Source of the DNA: Pseudomonadota bacterium
GTDB lineage: Bacteria > Pseudomonadota > Gammaproteobacteria > Steroidobacterales > Steroidobacteraceae
Assembly: GCA_021817875.1 (NCBI GenBank)
Contig: JAKAFQ010000148.1
Coordinates: 1-8,651, forward strand
Direction: 5' to 3'
DNA: 8,651 bases
The position numbers and the translations under genes were made by a program. Below, in pieces: positions 1-5,979 of this stretch. A model generated the notes under the pieces. That model had not been told where the DNA came from. It did not search any database and was given only the letters and a program-made list of their open reading frames with translations. The stretch's first letter is position 1; each line of letters opens with the position of its first letter.

Positions 1-768
1 GTAGCCGACCGCCCGGATCGATGCGTGGTGCGCGGACAGATCGCCCCGGGCGTGCAGGCCCCTGACTTCCCCCAGAAAGCCGGCATCCATCATGGCCTGG
101 AAACGTGCCGCGAGGCGCCGGTGCAGCGCGGCGCGCTCGCGCGGCACCAAGGTCCAGGCCGAGACCTTCATCCCGGCCAACGGGCTGTGGCGGTGGCGTT
201 GCAGTTCGGACAGGGGCTGCCCGCTCACCAGGCACACCTCCAGGGCCCGCTGGATCCGCTGGCGATCGTGTGGCCCGATCCGTGCGGCGGCAAGCGGATC
301 GAGCCGTTCGAGCTCGGCATGCAGGGCCGGCCAGCCGAGCTGCGCGGCGCGCTCGTCGAGGTCCCGGCGAAGCACGCTCGAAGCCTGCGGAAGCGGCGCC
401 AGGCCCTGCAGCAGCGCGCGCAGATACAGCAGCGTGCCGCCCACGAGCAGCGGCACCCGGCCCCGGGCGTGGATGGCCGCGATGCACTCGAGTGCCTCGC
501 TCACGAAGCGCCCCGCCGAATAGCTTTCCGCCGGATCGCACCGGTCGAGCAGATGATGCGCGATGCGCGCCCGCACCGATCGGTCGGGCTTTGCGGTGCC
601 GATGTCGAGCCCGCGGTACACCTGGGCCGAATCGACACTGACGATTTCCACCGCCGCGGCCTCGGCGAGGTGCAGCGCCCACTCGCTCTTGCCGGTGCCG
701 GTCGGGCCGGTGAGGATGTAAATCGGCAGCCGCGGCTCGGCTCGCGCCGGGGAGAGGCCAGCCGGCAT
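1..768 (-). CDS. miaA: tRNA dimethylallyltransferase MiaA (3' end cut by window edge)
   Basis: Transfers a dimethylallyl group from dimethylallyl diphosphate to the N6 of A37 in cytoplasmic tRNAs that read UNN codons, giving i6A37. The visible 256 residues show the P-loop GPTGTGKS (residues 21-28), the SVDSAQVYRG and DIGTAKP blocks (44-61, with Asp46 matching the catalytic Asp of the family), LLVGGTLLYLRALL, the RIGPHDRQRIQRALEV block, and a terminal SIRAVGY that runs off the window. About 50-60 C-terminal residues are missing, since the family is usually 300-320 residues long. The ATG at 768-766 shares its A with the TGA of mutL (TGATG) and has GAGGA five bases upstream, so translation is probably coupled to mutL. 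In relatives hfq usually comes next. Identity is certain; only the C terminus is unseen. Confidence 0.96.
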   Translation of the reverse strand, partial: MPAGLSPARAEPRLPIYILTGPTGTGKSEWALHLAEAAAVEIVSVDSAQVYRGLDIGTAKPDRSVRARIAHHLLDRCDPAESYSAGRFVSEALECIAAIHARGRVPLLVGGTLLYLRALLQGLAPLPQASSVLRRDLDERAAQLGWPALHAELERLDPLAAARIGPHDRQRIQRALEVCLVSGQPLSELQRHRHSPLAGMKVSAWTLVPRERAALHRRLAARFQAMMDAGFLGEVRGLHARGDLSAHHASIRAVGY

Positions 769-2630
769 CACCGTCCTCGCAGAAACAGCTGGTCGAGCTC
801 CCGCAGCGTCACGCGGGTCCAGGTGGGACGGCCGTGATTGCATTGATTGGCGCGATCGGTGATTTCCATCTGCCTCAGCAGCGCATCCATCTCGGGCACC
901 GTGAGCCGGCGCCGGGCATGGATCGCCGTGCGGCAGGCGAGCGTGCCGAGGAACCGGTCGGCCGCCTGCTCGAGATGATGCAGTGACCCATCGCGCCCCA
1001 GGTCCCGTGCGACCGATTGGACAATCTCCACCAGCCGTTCGCCCGCGAGCAGCGCCGGCACCCGGCGCAGCGCCAGGCGCGTCGGACCGAGCGCATCGAG
1101 CTCGAAGCCCGCCTGTTCCCACGAGACCCGCTGCTCGAGGAGCGCCTCGAGCTCGTACGGCCTGAGCTCGATCACCAGCGGCTCGAGCAGCTGCTGCGAC
1201 GCCGCCGGACCGGTGCCCCGGTCGGCCTTGAGCTTCTCGTAGAGCACGCGCTCGTGCGCGGCATGCATGTCGACGAGGATCAGTCCGTCACGGCTTTGCG
1301 CGAGGATGTAGATGCCGTGCAGCTGCGCCAGCGCGACGCCGAGCGGGCGCTCCGTTGCCGACGGCACGGGTTGCGCGGACCCGGTGATGTCGGGCGCATC
1401 CTCGGCGGCCTGCGCCGAGCCGCTCGGGCGCTCCGGCTCGCCGTACGCCTCCTGCGCCTGACGCACCCCGGCGGCGAGGAACCACGGGCTGCGCGAGGCC
1501 GACGGCCGGGCCGCCTCGGGCAAAGGCAGCCTCCCGGGCACGCCGTGCGGGGCGGGACCGGCGGCGGCATCCGCCAGCAGGGCCGCGACGCTCGCCGCCG
1601 GCGCGGCAGCGTGCGCCGGACGGGTGCCGGCCAGTGCCCCCTCGGTGGCACGCAGGATGAATTCGTGGATCTGACGCCCGTCGCGGAAGCGCACTTCGAG
1701 CTTGGCCGGGTGGGCGTTGACATCGACCAGGCGCGGATCGAGCCACAGATGCAGCACGTAGGCCGGGTACCGGCCGTGATACAACACGTCACGGTACCCG
1801 AGGCGCACGGCGCTCATCAGCAGCTTGTCCCGCACGTTGCGGTCGTTCACGAACCAGTACTGCCGGTCCGGCTGCGCCCGCGAGGCGGTCGGCAGGCCGA
1901 TCCAACCGGCGAGCCGCACTGGCCCGGCCGCATGACTCACCGCGAGCGCCTGGTCGATGAATTCCCGGCCCAACAGCTGCGCCACCCGGCTTTCGGCCGC
2001 GGCGGGATCTTCCGCCGAGGCCCCCGGCAGCGCCGGCGCATCGAGCAGCACGCGCTCGCCGTGGCGCAGCCGAAACGACACCTCCGGCCGGGACAACGCC
2101 AGCCGCTCGAGCAGCCGCGCAATGTGGCCGAGCTCGGTCGCCGCGCTGCGCACGAACTTGCGCCTCGCCGGCACGTTGTAGAACAGGTCGCGCACCTCGA
2201 TGGTCGTCCCGGGCGGGTGGGCGGCCGGACGCACCGGGACCACGGAGCCGCCTTCCACCGCGACCTCCGCGCCGTGCGCGGCCCCCGGCGGACGCGACAC
2301 CAGCCGCAGGCGCGACACCGACCCGATGGACGGCAGCGCTTCGCCGCGAAAGCCGAGGGTGGCGATCGATTCCAGGTCCGCCAGCCCGGCGAGCTTGCTG
2401 GTGGCATGGCGGCACAGCGCGACCGGCAGCTCCTCGGCGCTGATGCCGAGGCCATCGTCGCGCACCCGGACGAGTCCGACCCCGCCCTGCTCCACGTCGA
2501 CCTCGATGCGGCGCGCCTGAGCGTCCAGGCTGTTCTCGACCAGCTCCTTGACGACCGAGGCGGGCCGCTCGATCACCTCACCGGCGGCGATCTGGTCGAT
2601 GAGCTCGTTGGGCAGGATGCGGATGGGCAT
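768..2630 (-). CDS. mutL: DNA mismatch repair protein MutL, endonuclease-motif type
   Basis: Couples mismatch recognition by MutS to strand removal. The 620 residues comprise an N-terminal GHKL ATPase (about 1-330), an Ala/Pro-rich linker (about 331-430) and a C-terminal dimerisation domain (about 431-620). ATPase motifs are clear: Glu29 and Asn33 in KELVENSLDA, DDGLGI (58-63), ATSK (76-79), GFRGEAL (93-99), GTT (141-143) and Lys310 in NAHPAK. The C-terminal domain carries DMHAAHERVLYE (454-465), ACR (565-567) and CNHGRP (597-602). These are the metal-site motifs of nicking MutL proteins such as those of Bacillus and Pseudomonas, and E. coli MutL lacks them. QQLLEP (479-484) fits the Qxx(L/I)xP beta-clamp-binding motif. 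I chose the ATG at 2630 because the family starts MPIxxLP; a GTG 63 bases further up adds only unconserved residues. No Shine-Dalgarno is visible at this start. The gene lies 93 bp after the amidase and overlaps miaA by one base. Confidence 0.98.
   Translation of the reverse strand: MPIRILPNELIDQIAAGEVIERPASVVKELVENSLDAQARRIEVDVEQGGVGLVRVRDDGLGISAEELPVALCRHATSKLAGLADLESIATLGFRGEALPSIGSVSRLRLVSRPPGAAHGAEVAVEGGSVVPVRPAAHPPGTTIEVRDLFYNVPARRKFVRSAATELGHIARLLERLALSRPEVSFRLRHGERVLLDAPALPGASAEDPAAAESRVAQLLGREFIDQALAVSHAAGPVRLAGWIGLPTASRAQPDRQYWFVNDRNVRDKLLMSAVRLGYRDVLYHGRYPAYVLHLWLDPRLVDVNAHPAKLEVRFRDGRQIHEFILRATEGALAGTRPAHAAAPAASVAALLADAAAGPAPHGVPGRLPLPEAARPSASRSPWFLAAGVRQAQEAYGEPERPSGSAQAAEDAPDITGSAQPVPSATERPLGVALAQLHGIYILAQSRDGLILVDMHAAHERVLYEKLKADRGTGPAASQQLLEPLVIELRPYELEALLEQRVSWEQAGFELDALGPTRLALRRVPALLAGERLVEIVQSVARDLGRDGSLHHLEQAADRFLGTLACRTAIHARRRLTVPEMDALLRQMEITDRANQCNHGRPTWTRVTLRELDQLFLRGR
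774..778 (-). promoter_or_regulatory. Shine-Dalgarno of miaA
   Basis: GAGGA on the minus strand lies inside the last codons of mutL, five bases before the miaA ATG (768). It is one of the few recognisable ribosome binding sites in the window. It supports this ATG as the start and re-initiation after the overlapping mutL stop. Confidence 0.6.
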
Positions 2631-2723
2631 GGGCGGCCGGGGTCTGAGTGCGCAGCGTGAATTATGCGCGAACGCACCCGGTCCGGTCTGCACGACGGCC
2701 GGTTCAGCCGTGGTGCGCGGCGG
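2631..2723 (-). promoter_or_regulatory. mutL leader with weak -10 candidate
   Basis: This is the 93-bp gap between the amidase stop and the mutL ATG. On the minus strand CATAAT (2666-2661) matches the -10 consensus at five of six positions. I find no acceptable -35 at 15-19 bp. A short hairpin, TGCG-TTCG-CGCA (2676-2665), partly overlaps the box. No U-tract follows, so it is not a standard terminator. Transcription of mutL may simply continue from upstream. Low confidence. Confidence 0.2.
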
Positions 2724-3944
2724 CTAACGGGCGGCGCGGGCGAGGAGGCGCTCCATGCTCTGGCGGCGCTCCTCGGCAAAGAGGCTGCCCGCCGGAGGAT
2801 GCGTGCGGAAGTAGGCGAGAATGCCGCGGAAGATCGCATCGGCCATCCGTTTCTGGTACCCGTACGTGCGCAGCTTCAGCTCCTCGGTCGGGTCGGACAG
2901 GTAGTCGGTCTCGACCAGCATCGAGGGGATGTCGGGGGATTTCAACACCACGAATGCCGCCTGCTGCACCTGGGGGCTGCGGATGGGCACCGAGCGGCCC
3001 ATCGCGCTCACCACGTCCCGCGCGGCGCTCATGCTCTCGCTGATGGTCGCGGACTGCGACAGGTTGAGCAGCACCGAAGCCAGGGTGCGCGACTCGCCCT
3101 GGAAGGCGATGCCGCCCTTGAGGTCGGCGGCATTTTCACGCTCGGCGAGGATACGGGCGGCTTCGCTCGAAGCCCCATGCAGCGACAGGATGTACACCTG
3201 TGCGCCGTCGATGGCGCGATCCGACACGGCGTTGCAGTGGATGGACACGAACAGGTCCGCGTGCGCCCGCCGCGCGATCACTCGCCGTTCCCGCAGCGGC
3301 ACGAACACATCTTTGTCGCGGGTGAGCACCGCCCGCATGCCGCGCTGCGCATCGATGCGCTCGGCGAGCAGTCTGCCGATCGCCAGCGTGATGGTCTTTT
3401 CTTCCGTGCCATAACGGCCGATGGTGCCCGGGTCGGCGCCGCCGTGCCCCGGGTCGACCGCCACGACGATGTCGCGGCCGGTCTGCCTCGGCGCATGCGC
3501 AACGGCAATGGGTGTCGGAGCCGCAGCGGCCGCGGGCACCGCGCCGCCCGACAGCTCGATCAGCAGCCGTTGTCCGCCGTGGGCGCCGCGCCGCCACGCC
3601 AGGCGCAGCGTGGCGGCCGATCGGAGCACGAACACCACCCGCAGCGCCCCGTTCGGCCGGCGGCCCACGCGCGTTTCACGGACGGCTCCCCAGTCCTGCG
3701 GCAGTCGCACGCCGCCATCCAATCGAGTCTGCTCGAGGTCGAGCACGGCGCGATCCGGGTGCCCGAGCGTGAAATATCTCGCCGGAATCCGCCGCGAGAC
3801 GGACAGCCGCGCCCAGGTATGCCCGCCGGACTGCAGCAGCAGCACCCGGCTCACGCGCGCCACGGCGGCCACCGCGGGCTCGGGCTGCGCCAGCCCCACT
3901 CCCAGGAACAAAACGAGAGTGAGGTAAAAGACCTTTTTGATCAT
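2724..3944 (-). CDS. N-acetylmuramoyl-L-alanine amidase, AmiB/AmiC type (AMIN + Amidase_3)
   Basis: A periplasmic zinc amidase that cuts the bond between MurNAc and the stem peptide, splitting septal peptidoglycan during cell separation. The 406-residue precursor starts MIKK, followed by a hydrophobic stretch and a likely signal-peptidase site near AVAA (residues 24-27). An AMIN domain (about 29-132) should bind septal peptidoglycan. A low-complexity linker leads to Amidase_3 (about 158-382). Zinc ligands are His167 in DPGHGG, Glu182 in TEEK and His236 in SIHCNA; Glu345 in LVETDYLS is the catalytic acid. The long insert at about 240-315 is where EnvC/NlpD-controlled amidases keep their autoinhibitory helix, so an activator is likely needed. 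No C-terminal LysM is present. The ATG at 3944 was chosen because it opens the signal peptide; an in-frame TTG 39 bases upstream would bury it. Position between tsaE and mutL matches E. coli amiB. Confidence 0.95.
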   Translation of the reverse strand: MIKKVFYLTLVLFLGVGLAQPEPAVAAVARVSRVLLLQSGGHTWARLSVSRRIPARYFTLGHPDRAVLDLEQTRLDGGVRLPQDWGAVRETRVGRRPNGALRVVFVLRSAATLRLAWRRGAHGGQRLLIELSGGAVPAAAAAPTPIAVAHAPRQTGRDIVVAVDPGHGGADPGTIGRYGTEEKTITLAIGRLLAERIDAQRGMRAVLTRDKDVFVPLRERRVIARRAHADLFVSIHCNAVSDRAIDGAQVYILSLHGASSEAARILAERENAADLKGGIAFQGESRTLASVLLNLSQSATISESMSAARDVVSAMGRSVPIRSPQVQQAAFVVLKSPDIPSMLVETDYLSDPTEELKLRTYGYQKRMADAIFRGILAYFRTHPPAGSLFAEERRQSMERLLARAAR

Positions 3945-3970
3945 GGGCTTCGAGGCACTCGTTGATGTGT

Positions 3971-3999
3971 AATCTACGAGCAATGCCGCCCATTTTCAA
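3971..3999 (-). promoter_or_regulatory. Candidate sigma70 promoter for the amidase
   Basis: On the minus strand TTGAAA (3999-3994) is followed after exactly 17 bp by TAGATT (3976-3971), with five and four of six consensus matches respectively. The expected start point lies about 20 bases before the amidase ATG. The -35 box overlaps the tsaE stop codon. This is a relatively AT-rich patch in a very GC-rich window, which makes the match more notable. It would let the amidase and mutL be expressed apart from nnr-tsaE. Confidence 0.45.
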
Positions 4000-4484
4000 C
4001 TCCGCGCTCCGAACGGGCGGTCCGCCATCATCCGGCTCAGCCAGGCGGCGCCAGCCGGCGTTTCAGCGTCGATGCGCGCCTGGTGTTGATCCGGACCGGC
4101 CACGAGGGTGACCACCAGGTCCGCCGGCGGCAGCAGGTCCCCACCGTGCTGCGGCCACTCGATGAGCCACAGGCAGTCCGTCTGGGCCCACTCGGACAAT
4201 CCCAGGTGCTCGAGCTCCGCGGCGTCCCTCAGCCGATACAGATCCAGGTGCAGCAGGGTCTGCGCGCCGCTCTGATAGACCTGCACCAGGGTATAGGTGG
4301 GGCTGCGCACCGGGCCGACGATCCCGCAGTCCCGCAGAAACCCGCGCGCCAGGGTGGTCTTGCCTGCGCCGAGGTCCCCGACGAGGTACACCACCGCGAG
4401 CGGCTCGCCCGGCGCCGGACGGGCCTGTGCGAGCCGTCTCCCGAGTGATTCGGTCTGTTCGGCGCTCTTCAGGGATTGATGCAG
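3996..4484 (-). CDS. tsaE: tRNA t6A biosynthesis ATPase TsaE, probable CTG start
   Basis: The ATPase partner of TsaB-TsaD in making threonylcarbamoyladenosine at position 37 of ANN-decoding tRNAs. Numbering from the CTG at 4484 (162 residues), I see Walker A GDLGAGKTT (36-44), the family block SPTYTLVQVY (61-70), DLYRL (81-85) and LIEWPQ (107-112). This is the full domain of a family of about 150-160 residues. No ATG, GTG or TTG occurs in this frame within about 100 bases upstream of the expected N terminus. The CTG at 4484 has GAGGAG eight bases upstream. A second CTG at 4472 overlaps the nnr stop as CTGA. A GTG at 4394 would leave only five residues before Walker A and remove the usual N-terminal segment. 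The frame stays open much further upstream, but only as a shadow of nnr. Function is secure; the start is inferred. Confidence 0.93.
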   Translation of the reverse strand: MHQSLKSAEQTESLGRRLAQARPAPGEPLAVVYLVGDLGAGKTTLARGFLRDCGIVGPVRSPTYTLVQVYQSGAQTLLHLDLYRLRDAAELEHLGLSEWAQTDCLWLIEWPQHGGDLLPPADLVVTLVAGPDQHQARIDAETPAGAAWLSRMMADRPFGARS

Positions 4485-5947
4485 GCGCGCAGCTCCTCGA
4501 TCACATCGCCCGCCAACAGCCCGCGCTCGCCGGACCGGGCCGCCGCATCGCCGGCGAGGGCGTGCGCCAGCACGCCGGCGCGGGCCGCCGTCCAGGCATC
4601 GCCACACTGCGCGAAAATGCCCGCGATCACCCCGGTGAGCACATCGCCCATACCGGGGCTCGCCATACCGGGATTGCCGCGCTCGCACAGCGCCGCGGTG
4701 CGTCCCGGGGCGCCGATCAGCGTTCCGGCTCCCTTGAGCACCACCACGCCGCCATACCGCGCCGTCAGGCGCTCCAGTGCCCCGAGGCGGTCGCGCTGCA
4801 CCTCGGCGGTGCCCACGCCGAGCAGCCGCCCGGCCTCTCCCGGGTGCGGCGTCAGGATCCACTCCTGCCGTGCGCCGGCGCCGGCCGCGGCGATGAGGTT
4901 CAACGCATCCGCATCGACCACCAGGGGCTTGCCGGCCTCGAGTGCGACCTGCAGCGCGCCCCGAGCCCATTCCGAGCGGCCGAGACCGGGTCCGATCGCG
5001 ATGAGATCGACGCCTTGTGCCGCCTCCCGCAGTTCCTGCGGCTCGGCGAGCGGCAGACAGATCAGCTCCGGCCGCCCCGCCGCGACGGCCGGCACATTCT
5101 GCGGGGCCACCGCGACGCTCACCCGCCCGGCCCCGACGCGCAGGCACGCTTCGCCCGCGAGCCGCGCCGCACCCGGCATGCCCACCGCCCCTCCGACGAT
5201 GAGCACGCGGCCGAAATCCCCTTTGTGCGCCGATCGCGCCCGGCGCGGCAGCGCCCGCCCGATCTGCGCCTCGAGGATGCGCTCGAGTCGGGCCGGCGGC
5301 GGCTCGGCCAGAGTGGCCCCGAGCCCCAGATCGTCGAAACACACCCGGCCGGCGAATTGCGGACCGTCGCCGATGAACAGCCCGGTCTTCAACCCGACGA
5401 AGCTGAGGGTGCACTCGGCCTGGACCGCCTCGCCGAGCGGCAGGCCGGTATCGCTGTCGAGGCCCGAGGGAACATCCAGCGCCAGCACCGGGCGCCCGGC
5501 GGCATTGATCCGGCGGATGACCTGCGCCATCGGCGCGCGGAGCGTGCCCTGCAGCCCGGTCCCGAGCAGCGCATCGACGATGAGGTCGGCCTCCGCGAGC
5601 GGCTGCGGCTCGAACGGGCGCACGGTCCCGCCCTCGGCGAGCCAGGCCTCAGCCGCCTGACGCGCATCGCCCCGCAAGCGATCGGGAGGGCTCGCCGCAA
5701 GCACCGTGACGGTCAGCCCCGCCGACCGCGCCAGTCGCGCCAGCACATAGCCGTCGCCGCCGTTGTTGCCGGGACCGCAGACGATCACCACACTCCGCGC
5801 CCCCGGCCAGCCGGTCCGCAGGCAACGCAGCGCGGCCTCCCCCGCACGCTGCATCAGGGTGTAGCCCGGGATGCCCAGCGTCTCGATCGCGTACGCATCG
5901 AGCGCACGCACCTGCTGAGTGGAATAGAGTGCGACCGGCAGCGGCAT
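4469..5947 (-). CDS. nnr: Bifunctional NAD(P)H-hydrate epimerase / ADP-dependent NAD(P)H-hydrate dehydratase
   Basis: Repairs NAD(P)H that has been hydrated at the nicotinamide ring. The N-terminal domain interconverts the R and S hydrates, and the C-terminal domain dehydrates the S form with ADP. The 492 residues are close to E. coli Nnr. Epimerase domain (about 1-220): GPGNNGGDGY (58-67), Asp125 in DALLGTG, DVPSGLDSDTG (158-168) and KTGL (187-190). Dehydratase domain (about 236-488): HKGDFG (241-246), GPGLG (319-323), DADALN (345-350), HPGE (368-371), KGAGT (405-409) and GMGDVLTG (432-439), with Asp435 as the expected catalytic residue. Both halves look intact. The ATG at 5947 has no Shine-Dalgarno but sits seven bases after a perfect TATAAT, so the message may be leaderless. 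The 3' end overlaps the proposed tsaE start by 16 bases. First gene of the leftward run to miaA. Confidence 0.97.
   Translation of the reverse strand: MPLPVALYSTQQVRALDAYAIETLGIPGYTLMQRAGEAALRCLRTGWPGARSVVIVCGPGNNGGDGYVLARLARSAGLTVTVLAASPPDRLRGDARQAAEAWLAEGGTVRPFEPQPLAEADLIVDALLGTGLQGTLRAPMAQVIRRINAAGRPVLALDVPSGLDSDTGLPLGEAVQAECTLSFVGLKTGLFIGDGPQFAGRVCFDDLGLGATLAEPPPARLERILEAQIGRALPRRARSAHKGDFGRVLIVGGAVGMPGAARLAGEACLRVGAGRVSVAVAPQNVPAVAAGRPELICLPLAEPQELREAAQGVDLIAIGPGLGRSEWARGALQVALEAGKPLVVDADALNLIAAAGAGARQEWILTPHPGEAGRLLGVGTAEVQRDRLGALERLTARYGGVVVLKGAGTLIGAPGRTAALCERGNPGMASPGMGDVLTGVIAGIFAQCGDAWTAARAGVLAHALAGDAAARSGERGLLAGDVIEELRACINP
4493..4498 (-). promoter_or_regulatory. Shine-Dalgarno deciding the tsaE start
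   Basis: GAGGAG on the minus strand lies inside the 3' end of nnr, eight bases before the CTG at 4484-4482. It is the best ribosome binding site near the tsaE N terminus and favours this CTG over the one at 4472, which it precedes by 20 bases. The same bases encode Glu-Glu of nnr, so chance is possible. Confidence 0.4.
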
Positions 5948-5954
5948 GCGTTTG

Positions 5955-5960
5955 ATTATA
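5955..5960 (-). promoter_or_regulatory. -10 box of the nnr promoter
   Basis: A perfect TATAAT on the minus strand ends seven bases before the nnr ATG. I find no good -35 at 16-19 bp; that region lies in the first codons of queG. The expected transcription start falls at or next to the A of the ATG, and no Shine-Dalgarno exists, so a leaderless transcript is suggested. Confidence 0.5.
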
Positions 5961-5962
5961 CT
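5957..5962 (+). promoter_or_regulatory. -10 candidate for queG
   Basis: TATACT on the plus strand, five of six matches to the -10 consensus, lies 17 bases before the queG ATG and shares four base pairs with the opposing nnr -10 box. No convincing -35 is seen upstream, inside nnr. GAGG at 5963-5966 could be a weak Shine-Dalgarno, although 13 bases from the ATG is long. Confidence 0.35.
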
Positions 5963-5979
5963 GAGGCGTCGTCCGGACC

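Noticed and set aside
25..837. Plus-strand 270-codon frame opposite miaA
   Set aside because: MiaA is continuous on the minus strand with all motifs to the window edge, and the plus frame has no family features.
1017..2660. 547-codon open frame on the plus strand opposite mutL
   Set aside because: Arg/Gln/His/Pro-rich translation without recognisable domains; it mirrors mutL, whose motifs are complete. Long antisense frames are expected when third positions are almost all G or C.
2631..2693. GTG start giving MutL 21 extra N-terminal residues
   Set aside because: The family begins at MPIxxLP, matched exactly by the ATG at 2630; the extra residues are unconserved.
2664..3965. 433-codon plus-strand frame opposite the amidase
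   Set aside because: Shadow of a well-supported gene in GC-rich sequence, with no family motifs and no credible ribosome binding site.
3945..3983. TTG start giving the amidase 13 extra residues
   Set aside because: It would place polar residues ahead of a clear signal peptide and lies inside the candidate promoter region.
3996..5414. 472-codon minus-strand frame that would extend TsaE by about 310 residues
   Set aside because: The extra part is an Arg/Gly/Ala-rich out-of-frame reading of nnr; TsaE proteins are about 150-160 residues, so this is not a fusion.
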